DNA from: Flavobacteriaceae bacterium UBA3611
GTDB lineage: Bacteria; Bacteroidota; Bacteroidia; Flavobacteriales; Flavobacteriaceae
Reading direction: 5' to 3'
NCBI GenBank assembly: GCA_002375495.1
Contig: DFLU01000006.1
Coordinates: 1-64,000, forward strand
Length of the DNA: 64,000 nt
A program made the translations under genes and the position numbers. The notes under the pieces are model-generated. The model worked only from the letters and a program-made list of their open reading frames with translations, made no database searches and was not told the origin of the DNA. Numbering within the stretch: the stretch's first letter is position 1; each line of letters starts with the position of its first letter. Shown here one piece after another: positions 33,737-41,548 of this stretch.

Positions 33737-34198
33737 ATGAAGTCTATTCTTTTTTTTCTCGCATTCTCCATACCATTGGTAATTTCGGCACAAAGCAACT
33801 TTACTGAACAAGATGCCAAGCAGTTAGTAGACACTTTCTTTGAAGGATTCCATAAAGGGGATACAGTCATGATGCGCTCTGTATTGGCACCCTCCGTACG
33901 CTTGCAAACGGCTGCATCCGATAAAGATGGAGTTGCGCAATTGAGCGACGATAGCATTTTAAATTTACTAAATGCGATAGCCAACAGGCCAGCCGACCAA
34001 AATTGGGAAGAGCGACTGCTCGATTATAAAGTACAAGTGGATGGTAATATAGCGCATGTATGGACGCCCTATGAGTTTTGGTTTAACGGAAACTTTAGCC
34101 ATTGTGGTGCCAATGCGTTTACCATTGTCAAAACCGAAGCGGGTTGGAAGATTATCCACCTCATCGATTCTAGACGTAGGGAAGGGTGTAGGGAATGA
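33737..34198 (+). CDS. Secreted NTF2/SnoaL-like protein
   Basis: A 153-residue protein with signal peptide KSILFFLAFSIPLVISAQ and a body of the NTF2-like fold (ARL with LVDTFFEGFHKGDTVMM near the start and FTIVKTEAGWKIIHLIDS at the end). This fold occurs in unrelated enzymes and binding proteins; no catalytic residues identify a reaction. It is on the opposite strand to panB, with a TAnnTTTG-like TAATTTTG at 33703-33710 in the 63-bp divergent gap. Start chosen at 33737; an in-frame ATG exists at 33686 but precedes the likely -7 element. Confidence 0.8.
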   Translation: MKSILFFLAFSIPLVISAQSNFTEQDAKQLVDTFFEGFHKGDTVMMRSVLAPSVRLQTAASDKDGVAQLSDDSILNLLNAIANRPADQNWEERLLDYKVQVDGNIAHVWTPYEFWFNGNFSHCGANAFTIVKTEAGWKIIHLIDSRRREGCRE

Positions 34199-34281
34199 TT
34201 TTTTCTTCGGAAATAGTAGTAAAAATTATTTCCGTATCTTCACCACACGTTAACTCCCACCAACTTTATTAGATTTCAGCG

Positions 34282-35823
34282 ATGCTCACAAAAGTATACG
34301 GGAGTGCTGTGTTTGGTGTCGAGGCTACTACCATCACGGTTGAAGTAAATACAGATATTGGCGTAGGCTACCACTTGGTAGGGCTGCCCGACAACGCCAT
34401 TAAGGAAAGCAACTTTAGAATCGCTGCCGCACTACAGAACAACGGTTATAAAATTCCGGGAAAAAAGATTACCCTGAACATGGCACCCGCAGATATGCGC
34501 AAGGAAGGTTCGTCTTACGACCTCACCTTGGCCATGGGCATCTTGATTTCCACAGGGCAAATTACAGAGCAACAACTCTTATCTGACTATATCATCATGG
34601 GCGAGTTGTCGTTAGATGGTTCATTACAACCCATTCGTGGCGCTTTGCCCATTGCTGTAAAGGCGAAAGAAGAAGGATTTAAAGGCTTTATCCTTCCAAA
34701 ACAAAATGCCAAGGAGGCTGCTATTGTAGACGGACTTGAAGTCTTTGGCGTCACCACTATTAAGGAAGTCATCGATTTCTTTCATGCTGAAATTCCCCTA
34801 GAACAAACGGTGATCGACATGAAAGCTGAATTTTACGAGCACCTCCAAAATCCAGAATTCGATTTTAGTGATGTAAAAGGACAAGAGAGCATTAAACGCT
34901 GTATGGAGATTGCCGCTGCTGGCGGACATAACATTATACTAATTGGGCCACCAGGAAGCGGCAAAACCATGCTCGCCAAACGATTGCCCAGTATTTTACC
35001 ACCCTTAAGCCTTTCCGAAGCATTAGAAACCACCAAAATACACAGCGTAGCGGGTAGGACCAAAGAGAAGGGCGGCATCATGACGACACGTCCGTTTCGG
35101 AGTCCGCACCATACAATTTCAGATGTGGCCCTCGTCGGGGGCGGGCAATACCCGCAGCCAGGAGAAATTTCGTTGGCACACAATGGCGTATTGTTTTTAG
35201 ATGAACTGCCCGAATTTAAACGCAGTGTGTTAGAGGTGATGCGACAACCCTTAGAAGATCGCGATGTTACGATTTCTAGGGCGCGATTCACAGTAACGTA
35301 TCCGTCCAGTTTTATGTTGGTTGCCAGTATGAATCCGAGTCCTGGCGGCTATTTTAACGATCCGGGGGCTCCGGTAATCACTTCCCCCGCTGAGATGCAA
35401 CGATATCTCAGCAAGATTTCGGGGCCTCTTTTGGATCGTATCGACATTCATATTGAAGTCACTCCGGTACCTTTTGAAAAATTAAGTGAAGAACGAAAAG
35501 GCGAGCCAAGTGTGGTGATTCGTGAGCGTGTGACCAAAGCACGTGGCTTTCAGGCCCAGCGTTTTGCTGAGTACGAGAATATCCATTACAATGCCCAGAT
35601 GGGTGTTAAGCAAATCAGAACGTTTTGTAAGTTGGATGCCGCTTCTATGGAATTATTGAAAAACGCGATGGAGCGATTGAATCTTTCGGCACGGGCCTAC
35701 GACCGTATTCTGAAAGTTTCTAGAACCATAGCCGATTTAGATGCTTCGGAAGCGATTTCAGGCACTCATATTTCCGAAGCCATTCAGTACAGAAGTTTAG
35801 ATCGGGATGGTTGGCTAGGTTGA
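34282..35823 (+). CDS. comM: YifB/ComM-type AAA+ helicase
   Basis: A 513-residue Mg-chelatase-like AAA+ protein: N-terminal S5-fold-like domain (about 1-170), then Walker A GPPGSGKTMLAKR, the magnesium-chelatase segment GRTKEKGG, HTISDVALVGGG, Walker B LFLDELPEFKRS, sensor PSPGG and the C-terminal Mg_chelatase_C domain ending EAIQYRSLDRDGWLG. ComM is a hexameric branch-migration helicase in natural transformation. The last 51 bases (17 codons) recur at 38156-38206 with four synonymous differences. Confidence 0.95.
   Translation: MLTKVYGSAVFGVEATTITVEVNTDIGVGYHLVGLPDNAIKESNFRIAAALQNNGYKIPGKKITLNMAPADMRKEGSSYDLTLAMGILISTGQITEQQLLSDYIIMGELSLDGSLQPIRGALPIAVKAKEEGFKGFILPKQNAKEAAIVDGLEVFGVTTIKEVIDFFHAEIPLEQTVIDMKAEFYEHLQNPEFDFSDVKGQESIKRCMEIAAAGGHNIILIGPPGSGKTMLAKRLPSILPPLSLSEALETTKIHSVAGRTKEKGGIMTTRPFRSPHHTISDVALVGGGQYPQPGEISLAHNGVLFLDELPEFKRSVLEVMRQPLEDRDVTISRARFTVTYPSSFMLVASMNPSPGGYFNDPGAPVITSPAEMQRYLSKISGPLLDRIDIHIEVTPVPFEKLSEERKGEPSVVIRERVTKARGFQAQRFAEYENIHYNAQMGVKQIRTFCKLDAASMELLKNAMERLNLSARAYDRILKVSRTIADLDASEAISGTHISEAIQYRSLDRDGWLG
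35773..35823. repeat. Left copy of the comM 3'-end direct repeat
   Basis: The 51-base 3' end of comM, TCCGAAGCC... ending GGTTGA. Identical to 38156-38206 at 47 of 51 positions. All four mismatches are synonymous in the comM frame (CGG/AGG Arg, CTA/TTG Leu, GGT/GGG Gly). Confidence 0.85.
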
Positions 35824-36250
35824 ACGTAGGTAGGAAAAACAGAGGATAGTTCATGTTCTATTTTGATACGCTTATGCCGAAATTTTAAACACATTTCACA
35901 AAGTAAATTTTTCGATACTATTATCTAATTTCAATCTATTTCTTTCATTCGAAATATACCCAACAGCGGGTATAAAAGAAAACATTTAGTAATGGTACCT
36001 TTATCGAATTAATAGTATTACTCTTGGGTGAGTTGTTTAGACGGTAGCAGCACTATTACAGGAATTGTTATACCCATACTCTATATATTTTAGAAAAGCG
36101 CAGTTTCACAATATCATTATGGTGAGCCGAACGTAGTCTCGATTTTTATAATCTAATGAAATCACCGAAGAATGACGGTTAAAGATGGTAAAACCGAAAA
36201 TAGTTGAAATTTCCTGCTACACTAAAATTTCAAAATAAGCTCAATTAATT
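35824..36250. other. 427-bp AT-rich gap inside the repeat-bounded segment
   Basis: No protein-coding frame of convincing length. The segment is AT-rich, includes GTATAAAAG near 35969 and TATATATTTTAG near 36082, and a short piece GGTGAGCCGAACGTAGTCTCG at 36121-36141 that resembles dispersed Bacteroidota repeats. It follows the comM stop and precedes the first unrecognised gene. Confidence 0.5.
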
Positions 36251-37393
36251 ATGGAACTCAAAAAAATAGTATCAAGATTTTTTGCAATAGCTGCCATTTT
36301 CTATGTAGGGATGTCAGCTATCGGCCAACAGTTGGTTGTAAACGACGGCCTAAAAGCACCCTACGTTGAAGAAGCCATCTTGCCTGTTTCAAATTCAGCT
36401 TATGTAGTGGTAAAAGATAGCACGGTTTATCTCTATAACGCCACAGCAATATTGCCCAGCAAGAAACAAGAACTTACTGATAGTTATATATTCAATACTG
36501 CTGAAAGTAAACTATATGATGTACGGTTGGTGCCGCAGTATCTAGACCGAATGGATGAAGATTTACAACAAATCATCACCTTGGTAACATTCAAGTATGA
36601 AGTACAGTACGGTATTGTAGATCAAACCAAAGCAAATGAATTAGTGACACGGCATGGACATTTAATTCCGAAAACAGCAATTTCAGAAACCTTTTCTTTT
36701 AATGAGACACTAGATATTGAAGACACCTACAGTTTTAGTATTCATCAGGATAAGCACTTTGCACTACCATCGCATTTCATACGTATAGATAAAAACAACG
36801 CATTGGCTGTACACCAAAATGGAAATCTCGTGCTTTCAGAAGTGAAAAACCATAAAACGAGTAGAGAACAGAGTTGGGCTGGTTTCAATGGAGTTCTAAA
36901 TCTACTTAACTGTGTCAAAATTGGTGATGTTGCTCGTATTAATTTTCAACTGTATCAACAAGAAATTGACAGCGTAGAGGATTTTTGGAGCATCATAGAC
37001 CTTGAAAACCAACGTTTTGTAACTGTAGATTTAAAAGAATTTCATTCAAATTTAGAAAAACTAAATCTACAGGATGTAGCCCTGCTTAACAACACTCCAT
37101 ATTTTTACAAAGCACAAAACGGAAGTAATATTAAATTGTTTGTATTTCCAAAAAACAACTTTGTTTGGTATGATGACAATTCGCATTATTTTGGTTCTGA
37201 TGACCTAATTGAATATGTCACTATGCAGATGAATGGTAAGAATTACAATGTAAGGGCACACGACTATATTTATAACCATCCCTCGCAAATATTAAAGGCA
37301 ATTACACCAGAGGAAAAAGAAAAAATAAAATTACTAGAGAAGGAATATGTTATAAATAAACGCAAAACAATATCAGAACGTTGTAAGGAATAA
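36251..37393 (+). CDS. Secreted protein of unknown function
   Basis: A 380-residue AT-rich gene. N-terminal signal-like helix (KIVSRFFAIAAIFYVGMSAIG) with cleavage after about residue 25 (GQQ), and no further helices. The body is mixed alpha/beta with many Asn, Lys, Asp and Tyr. I see no motif I recognise. It lies in the segment framed by the comM 3'-end repeats and, with the next gene, forms the only cargo there. Codon use is more AT-rich than in neighbouring genes, consistent with acquisition. Confidence 0.65.
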   Translation: MELKKIVSRFFAIAAIFYVGMSAIGQQLVVNDGLKAPYVEEAILPVSNSAYVVVKDSTVYLYNATAILPSKKQELTDSYIFNTAESKLYDVRLVPQYLDRMDEDLQQIITLVTFKYEVQYGIVDQTKANELVTRHGHLIPKTAISETFSFNETLDIEDTYSFSIHQDKHFALPSHFIRIDKNNALAVHQNGNLVLSEVKNHKTSREQSWAGFNGVLNLLNCVKIGDVARINFQLYQQEIDSVEDFWSIIDLENQRFVTVDLKEFHSNLEKLNLQDVALLNNTPYFYKAQNGSNIKLFVFPKNNFVWYDDNSHYFGSDDLIEYVTMQMNGKNYNVRAHDYIYNHPSQILKAITPEEKEKIKLLEKEYVINKRKTISERCKE

Positions 37394-37474
37394 CAAAGTT
37401 CAATGTTGTCTGTTGTTGATAGCTACAAACTTCTAAAGACACCATAAACCTTGGTGTGAAAGCAAAAATCGCGA

Positions 37475-38113
37475 ATGAAAACAAAAAAACTAAGAGGGCA
37501 CAATCGTATATTTAAAGAAATAGAAAATTGGAAAAACGATTGTCTGGAACTCGACTTAGAACAACTGTCTTATTACCAAAGAAATTACGAAAAAGTATGG
37601 GTTCGACCCTTTGGTGAAATATCTATTACGGGTGCCACAATACCTAGGCCTAAGCGTAAAGCACGAAAATTAATTTTAGAAGGCTTACTTGAAATATTCA
37701 ACAGTTGGGAACTACAACTAAAAACATTAGACAAACCGTATTACTTGGCTATTTGGCTGAATGAACCCTATATTGAGAATTCTCAAGTTGTGTGTGCTAT
37801 AGATGAATATTTAAACTTTTATGATATCACCTACTATCGGCCAGAAATCCAAAAAGTAATGCCCACACAAAATTATGGAAAATTAAAAACCGACTTAGAC
37901 GCATTTGATTGGATATATGCCATAGACGAACATAATTTCACCAATGAAGACTTACAAGAAACCGCAGATGTCTATGCTTCTGAAAAGGATTATTTTGCGA
38001 TGCAGCGATGGTTTAAAAAGCAACTAAAAAGAAATCCCATAATTCAGAAGGACAATGACGTTATTTATTATCGTACTGAAAAAGGAACCGTTTGGATAGG
38101 CACCAAAAACTAA
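37475..38113 (+). CDS. Cytoplasmic protein of unknown function (DUF3916-like?)
   Basis: A 212-residue protein with no signal or membrane helix. It opens KTKKLRGHNRIFKEIENW and is rich in Tyr, Trp, Asp and Glu. The start is faintly reminiscent of DUF3916 proteins (KxRGxxRRxK, then PYYLAIWLNEP), a small family seen in scattered bacteria, but the match is too weak to assert. It is 81 bp downstream of the previous gene with the same AT-rich style. Candidates range from an immunity protein to a metabolic accessory; there is no catalytic clue. Confidence 0.6.
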   Translation: MKTKKLRGHNRIFKEIENWKNDCLELDLEQLSYYQRNYEKVWVRPFGEISITGATIPRPKRKARKLILEGLLEIFNSWELQLKTLDKPYYLAIWLNEPYIENSQVVCAIDEYLNFYDITYYRPEIQKVMPTQNYGKLKTDLDAFDWIYAIDEHNFTNEDLQETADVYASEKDYFAMQRWFKKQLKRNPIIQKDNDVIYYRTEKGTVWIGTKN

Positions 38114-38155
38114 GGCCGGTCTGAGTGCCAGGCCGTTATTGCAGGTGTTTACAAG

Positions 38156-38206
38156 TCCGAAGCCATTCAGTACAGAAGTTTAGATAGGGATGGTTGGTTG
38201 GGGTGA
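38156..38206 (+). pseudogene. Detached comM 3' end (right copy of the repeat)
   Basis: These 51 bases encode SEAIQYRSLDRDGWLG and a stop, the same 16 residues as the end of comM, with four synonymous base changes. Just upstream, the frame continues loosely like comM (Ile and Gly are aligned in IAGVYKSEA against ISGTHISEA), so the fragment may be slightly longer. The gene body is absent. It marks the far end of a 2.4-kb segment after comM. Confidence 0.8.
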
Positions 38207-38209
38207 AAT

Positions 38210-39400
38210 CTACGAACCATGATATTCCGAAGTTCTAGATGCAGCTTCCCGATTTTTAACCATTAAGTGCGTTTTACTTATCGTCCTGCTGCGATATCCC
38301 AACAGGTGAAAAAAGTTCTTTGTAAAGAAGCGCGCAATTTTTAAGTTTACTTTCAGTTCGTCTTTTTTTGTAGATGCCCATCTCACTCCAGGGAGAAGCG
38401 TTAACAGATTATCAAATCTAACTTTCCTCAATACACTGGAGATATATAAAAACACCTTGGGTACTTTCCGCACAAGGAAGAAACCATCATTGCCCTTGCC
38501 TTGATAAAGCGGCATAAAAATGTTGGCACGCTGTGTTGCTATGATGGGTTTTCCATTGCTTTTTGCCAGTGGTATCCCTTTCTTTATGGGTTGGAAATTG
38601 CTAAACCCAGGTTCCATTTTAAACACTTCGAAAGGCTTTATTTCGTACCGTTTATAAATTTCATAAAAGGCTTGTAAGTTTTGGGTGCGATGAAACAAGT
38701 AGGAATGGTGTTTTTCGAAGTCGATTGCAGATTTTTCCAAACACCCAGAAAACACAATAGACAAGTATATAAATGCAATATGGGCATCTATAGATGACGT
38801 CGCTTCGTGCTGTCCGCCTTCAAACCCAAAGGCAATATATCCTAGCTCATTAATGTAGCTCAATAGCGCACCAGTTAAGAACTCTTCGATCCCTAAAATA
38901 AGCGGTAGCGGATATTGCGAGGTGTATTTGCGGTTAAGGAGACTATCATTAACAGTGATAAAAGGAATGGAATCACTAGACGTAGTGTGAAGGTCATAAA
39001 AATAAAAAGGTCCTCTTTCAGTAGAAAGAATGGTTGTGATGTGTTGATAAATATCTTTTAGCTGTAAGAGTTCTGCGGTCTTCTCTTCCGTTTCAGAATC
39101 ATTAATTTTTTCAATAGTTTCTTCCGTCCAAAGCCGATTCAGATCGCATGCGTCATATCGTATGCCTTTGGCTAGTGCAGGCAGATTTCCACTTATGGCA
39201 TACAAATTTCCCCTAAAAGTTGTTGTATGCTCTTGTAAGTTGCTTAAGACTTCCCGTAATGCAAAAATACCTGCTGGTTCATTACCGTGTATGCCTGCAA
39301 CGAAGATGAGTGTTGGCCCTTCTAATGCGCCTTTTATAGCGCCAATGATACGTTCTTTTTGAACTGACATATCTAAACGCGCAGGTGTGGCTTTAATCAT
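38210..39400 (-). CDS. Aspartoacylase/succinylglutamate-desuccinylase-like deacylase
   Basis: A 396-residue M14-like zinc enzyme. Zinc and catalytic motifs: AGIHGNEPAGI (His 38, Glu 41), CDLNR (Arg 89) and YDLHTTSSD (His 138), with the later EGGQHE supplying the catalytic Glu. The family removes an acyl or amino-acyl group from an amide. A C-terminal extension (about 270-396) is of unknown function. The gene overlaps the 3' end of the ligase-like gene by 8 bp on the same strand, so the two products are probably made together. Confidence 0.85.
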   Translation of the reverse strand: MIKATPARLDMSVQKERIIGAIKGALEGPTLIFVAGIHGNEPAGIFALREVLSNLQEHTTTFRGNLYAISGNLPALAKGIRYDACDLNRLWTEETIEKINDSETEEKTAELLQLKDIYQHITTILSTERGPFYFYDLHTTSSDSIPFITVNDSLLNRKYTSQYPLPLILGIEEFLTGALLSYINELGYIAFGFEGGQHEATSSIDAHIAFIYLSIVFSGCLEKSAIDFEKHHSYLFHRTQNLQAFYEIYKRYEIKPFEVFKMEPGFSNFQPIKKGIPLAKSNGKPIIATQRANIFMPLYQGKGNDGFFLVRKVPKVFLYISSVLRKVRFDNLLTLLPGVRWASTKKDELKVNLKIARFFTKNFFHLLGYRSRTISKTHLMVKNREAASRTSEYHGS

Positions 39401-41261
39401 GGTCGAATGGTATTACGTCTTTAATAGTTATAATTCCGACCAAGTCTCCGTCACAAGCTACGGGTAAACAGCCAATTTCATTTTTTTTCATTGTTTTGAT
39501 AGCATCGATAATATGGGTTTCTGGGACTACAGTAATGACCTGCTGTTGCATAATGTCTGCTACCGTAACATGCGTTGTATCACCGTCTTTCTTCGGAAAT
39601 TTTTGAGCATGAGTCCACGTCAGCAATCCAGTTAATTTTCCGCTATCATTCTCAACTGGAATGTGGTGGATATCCTTCCATTTCATTAACTCAGTTGCTA
39701 GGGAAGCCAAATCATTTTCGTTTACTGTAAACAGTTCTTTGGTCATAATTTGGCCTACCAGATGTGATTCCTGCTTTAAGTAACCATCTTTTTCTATGGG
39801 TGGCCAATGGTGAACGGGTGTATTGTCTGACTGATTTTTATGCATTGCCCTTGTAATGAGACGCACGGCTTTATCAGTTTTTACGGTATCCTTTAAAACA
39901 CGAAAATTAGCGGTGATCCATTCGGCACCTGTTTGATTTTTTATTCTGTCTTCAATAATCCCCAACAGCTGTATTCGATCACCATCTGAAATTCCGACTT
40001 TTTGTAGCCCCGCATGTGCTATCGGTAACAGTATTTCGCGCATTAGCGTTTCAATAGCTATAGATTTTCCCTTCCATTTCATTATGGCCTCCCGTCCCAT
40101 ACGCGAAGCTTTTATAAAATTCGATTTTACATCTCTGAAGTCCATCACGCTCGGCATATCATCAAACGCTGCAGGCCGCCCCACCATGAGTCCGACCCAA
40201 AGTGCAAAATTCGCCATTTCATCAAGCGTAGTGGGGCCTGACGGAATGTAGCGGTTTTCGATACGAACATGGGCTTTGCCACCTCCAACACCATAACACG
40301 GTCTGTTCCATCGGTAAATAGTGCTGTTGTGAAGGTTTAGTGCGGGAAGTTTTGGGATTGTTCCGTTTTCTAGCAGGGTTAAGGAGTCTGTTTCGATTTC
40401 TTTGGATAAGATTACTTTATGGTTTGCAATATCATCTTTAAATATTTCAGCTATAGAACCGGTTTCCCATTTATGTCCAAATTTTACTCTGGGTTGTTCA
40501 TTTTTTAAGGTGTACGATAATTTTCTGGTGTCTATACTTTGTTGAAAGAGCGCTATACGTGTTTCACTCCATAGTTCTCGCCCTAAAAGTAGCGGTGAGT
40601 TGGTTGCAATAGCCAGAATCGGACCCGAAATAGTTTGTGCCCAGTTATAACTTGAAATAAAATCTTCTGGCGAAATCTGTAGGTGCAATTGAAAACTGGT
40701 GTTACAGGCTTCAAACAAGACTGAGTCATGGGTAATAGAAAGCTCATCTACACCCCGTAGGTGCAATTGGAAATCGGCACCTTTAATCGATTTGAGCATA
40801 TCATTTAACGCATAATATCGCTCATTTTGTGTTAAGAACTCAATTTCAAGTTCACTTTGGCTAATCGTGGGTAAAATGCCAGTTAAAACAATTTTAGTAT
40901 GTTCCTTTTCAGCTTCAATTCGTGCTTTTTCAAGTAACGAATTCAGCTGATTACCAACCTGTGTAAAGCAGTCGCCATGAAGCGCCACGGGATCTAAATT
41001 GATTTCAAGATTGTATCGTGCTAGTTCGGTTGTAAAATGGGGATCGTTAATGGCTTCTAAAATGACACTCGAATTTTTAGCAGGTCTCCAATTATCGTTT
41101 ACCAAACAGAATTCCTGTTCTGCACCAATGCGAGAGATATTAGTTTCTATAAGATCGTTTTTAAGCATGAGCTCTAACGCTTCAATATCATTGATAAGAT
41201 GTTTTATGAATAGTGCCCTCGCGCCTTTGGAACTCAGCTTTTTTACATTTTTTTCTCCCAT
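39393..41261 (-). CDS. Glutamate-cysteine-ligase-like amidoligase fused to tandem CBS domains
   Basis: A 622-residue fusion. Residues about 40-400 are a GCS2-type carboxylate-amine ligase: GAEQEF (48-50 Glu pair for metal), then RYYALNDML, HLRGVDELS, WNRPCYGV and IENRYIPSGPTTLDEMANFALWVGLM (shortened). About 500-622 is a pair of CBS domains (QIMTKELFTVNENDLASLATE, DIMQQQVITVVPETHI). CBS pairs usually sense adenine nucleotides or SAM, so amide synthesis could be regulated by energy state. The operon partner hydrolyses amide-type bonds. Confidence 0.82.
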   Translation of the reverse strand: MGEKNVKKLSSKGARALFIKHLINDIEALELMLKNDLIETNISRIGAEQEFCLVNDNWRPAKNSSVILEAINDPHFTTELARYNLEINLDPVALHGDCFTQVGNQLNSLLEKARIEAEKEHTKIVLTGILPTISQSELEIEFLTQNERYYALNDMLKSIKGADFQLHLRGVDELSITHDSVLFEACNTSFQLHLQISPEDFISSYNWAQTISGPILAIATNSPLLLGRELWSETRIALFQQSIDTRKLSYTLKNEQPRVKFGHKWETGSIAEIFKDDIANHKVILSKEIETDSLTLLENGTIPKLPALNLHNSTIYRWNRPCYGVGGGKAHVRIENRYIPSGPTTLDEMANFALWVGLMVGRPAAFDDMPSVMDFRDVKSNFIKASRMGREAIMKWKGKSIAIETLMREILLPIAHAGLQKVGISDGDRIQLLGIIEDRIKNQTGAEWITANFRVLKDTVKTDKAVRLITRAMHKNQSDNTPVHHWPPIEKDGYLKQESHLVGQIMTKELFTVNENDLASLATELMKWKDIHHIPVENDSGKLTGLLTWTHAQKFPKKDGDTTHVTVADIMQQQVITVVPETHIIDAIKTMKKNEIGCLPVACDGDLVGIITIKDVIPFDHD

Positions 41262-41516
41262 ACTATATGTTTAAGGTATCTGCTAAACGCTTGTCCAAAC
41301 ATAGCCACAGTATAGAAGAAAAAATATGATTTATGTCAGCTTGTGAGATCTACTCTAGGTTACACCTGTAATTAAAACGTAATTTTCTTAAGCAATTTAA
41401 GAGGTAGAATCAGAAATATTTCCGAAGTGAGATTATCTATTAATGTAAGCTAATTTTGTTTAAACCTAGATATTTCTATTTAACATCACTTTAACAGTTA
41501 CCCTAAACTGTGATTG

Positions 41517-41524
41517 TATCTTTG
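41517..41524 (+). promoter_or_regulatory. Probable -7 element of the M16 peptidase gene
   Basis: TATCTTTG at 41517-41524 is an exact TAnnTTTG. It is 25 bp before the ATG at 41549 and lies within the longer frame from 41510, which supports the shorter start. There is no clean TTG at the -33 position, only TTTAACA. Confidence 0.55.
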
Positions 41525-41548
41525 ATTTTCAATCAAATACATTTACAA

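Noticed and set aside
35824..38155. An integrase or transposase within the segment behind comM.
   Set aside because: Both genes there were read in full and show no recombinase motif; if an element inserted here, its recombinase is elsewhere or lost.
39393..41261. The ligase-like gene as a classic gshA (glutathione synthesis).
   Set aside because: Only the general GCS fold is shared, the CBS domains and the deacylase neighbour do not fit glutathione synthesis, and there is no gshB next to it.
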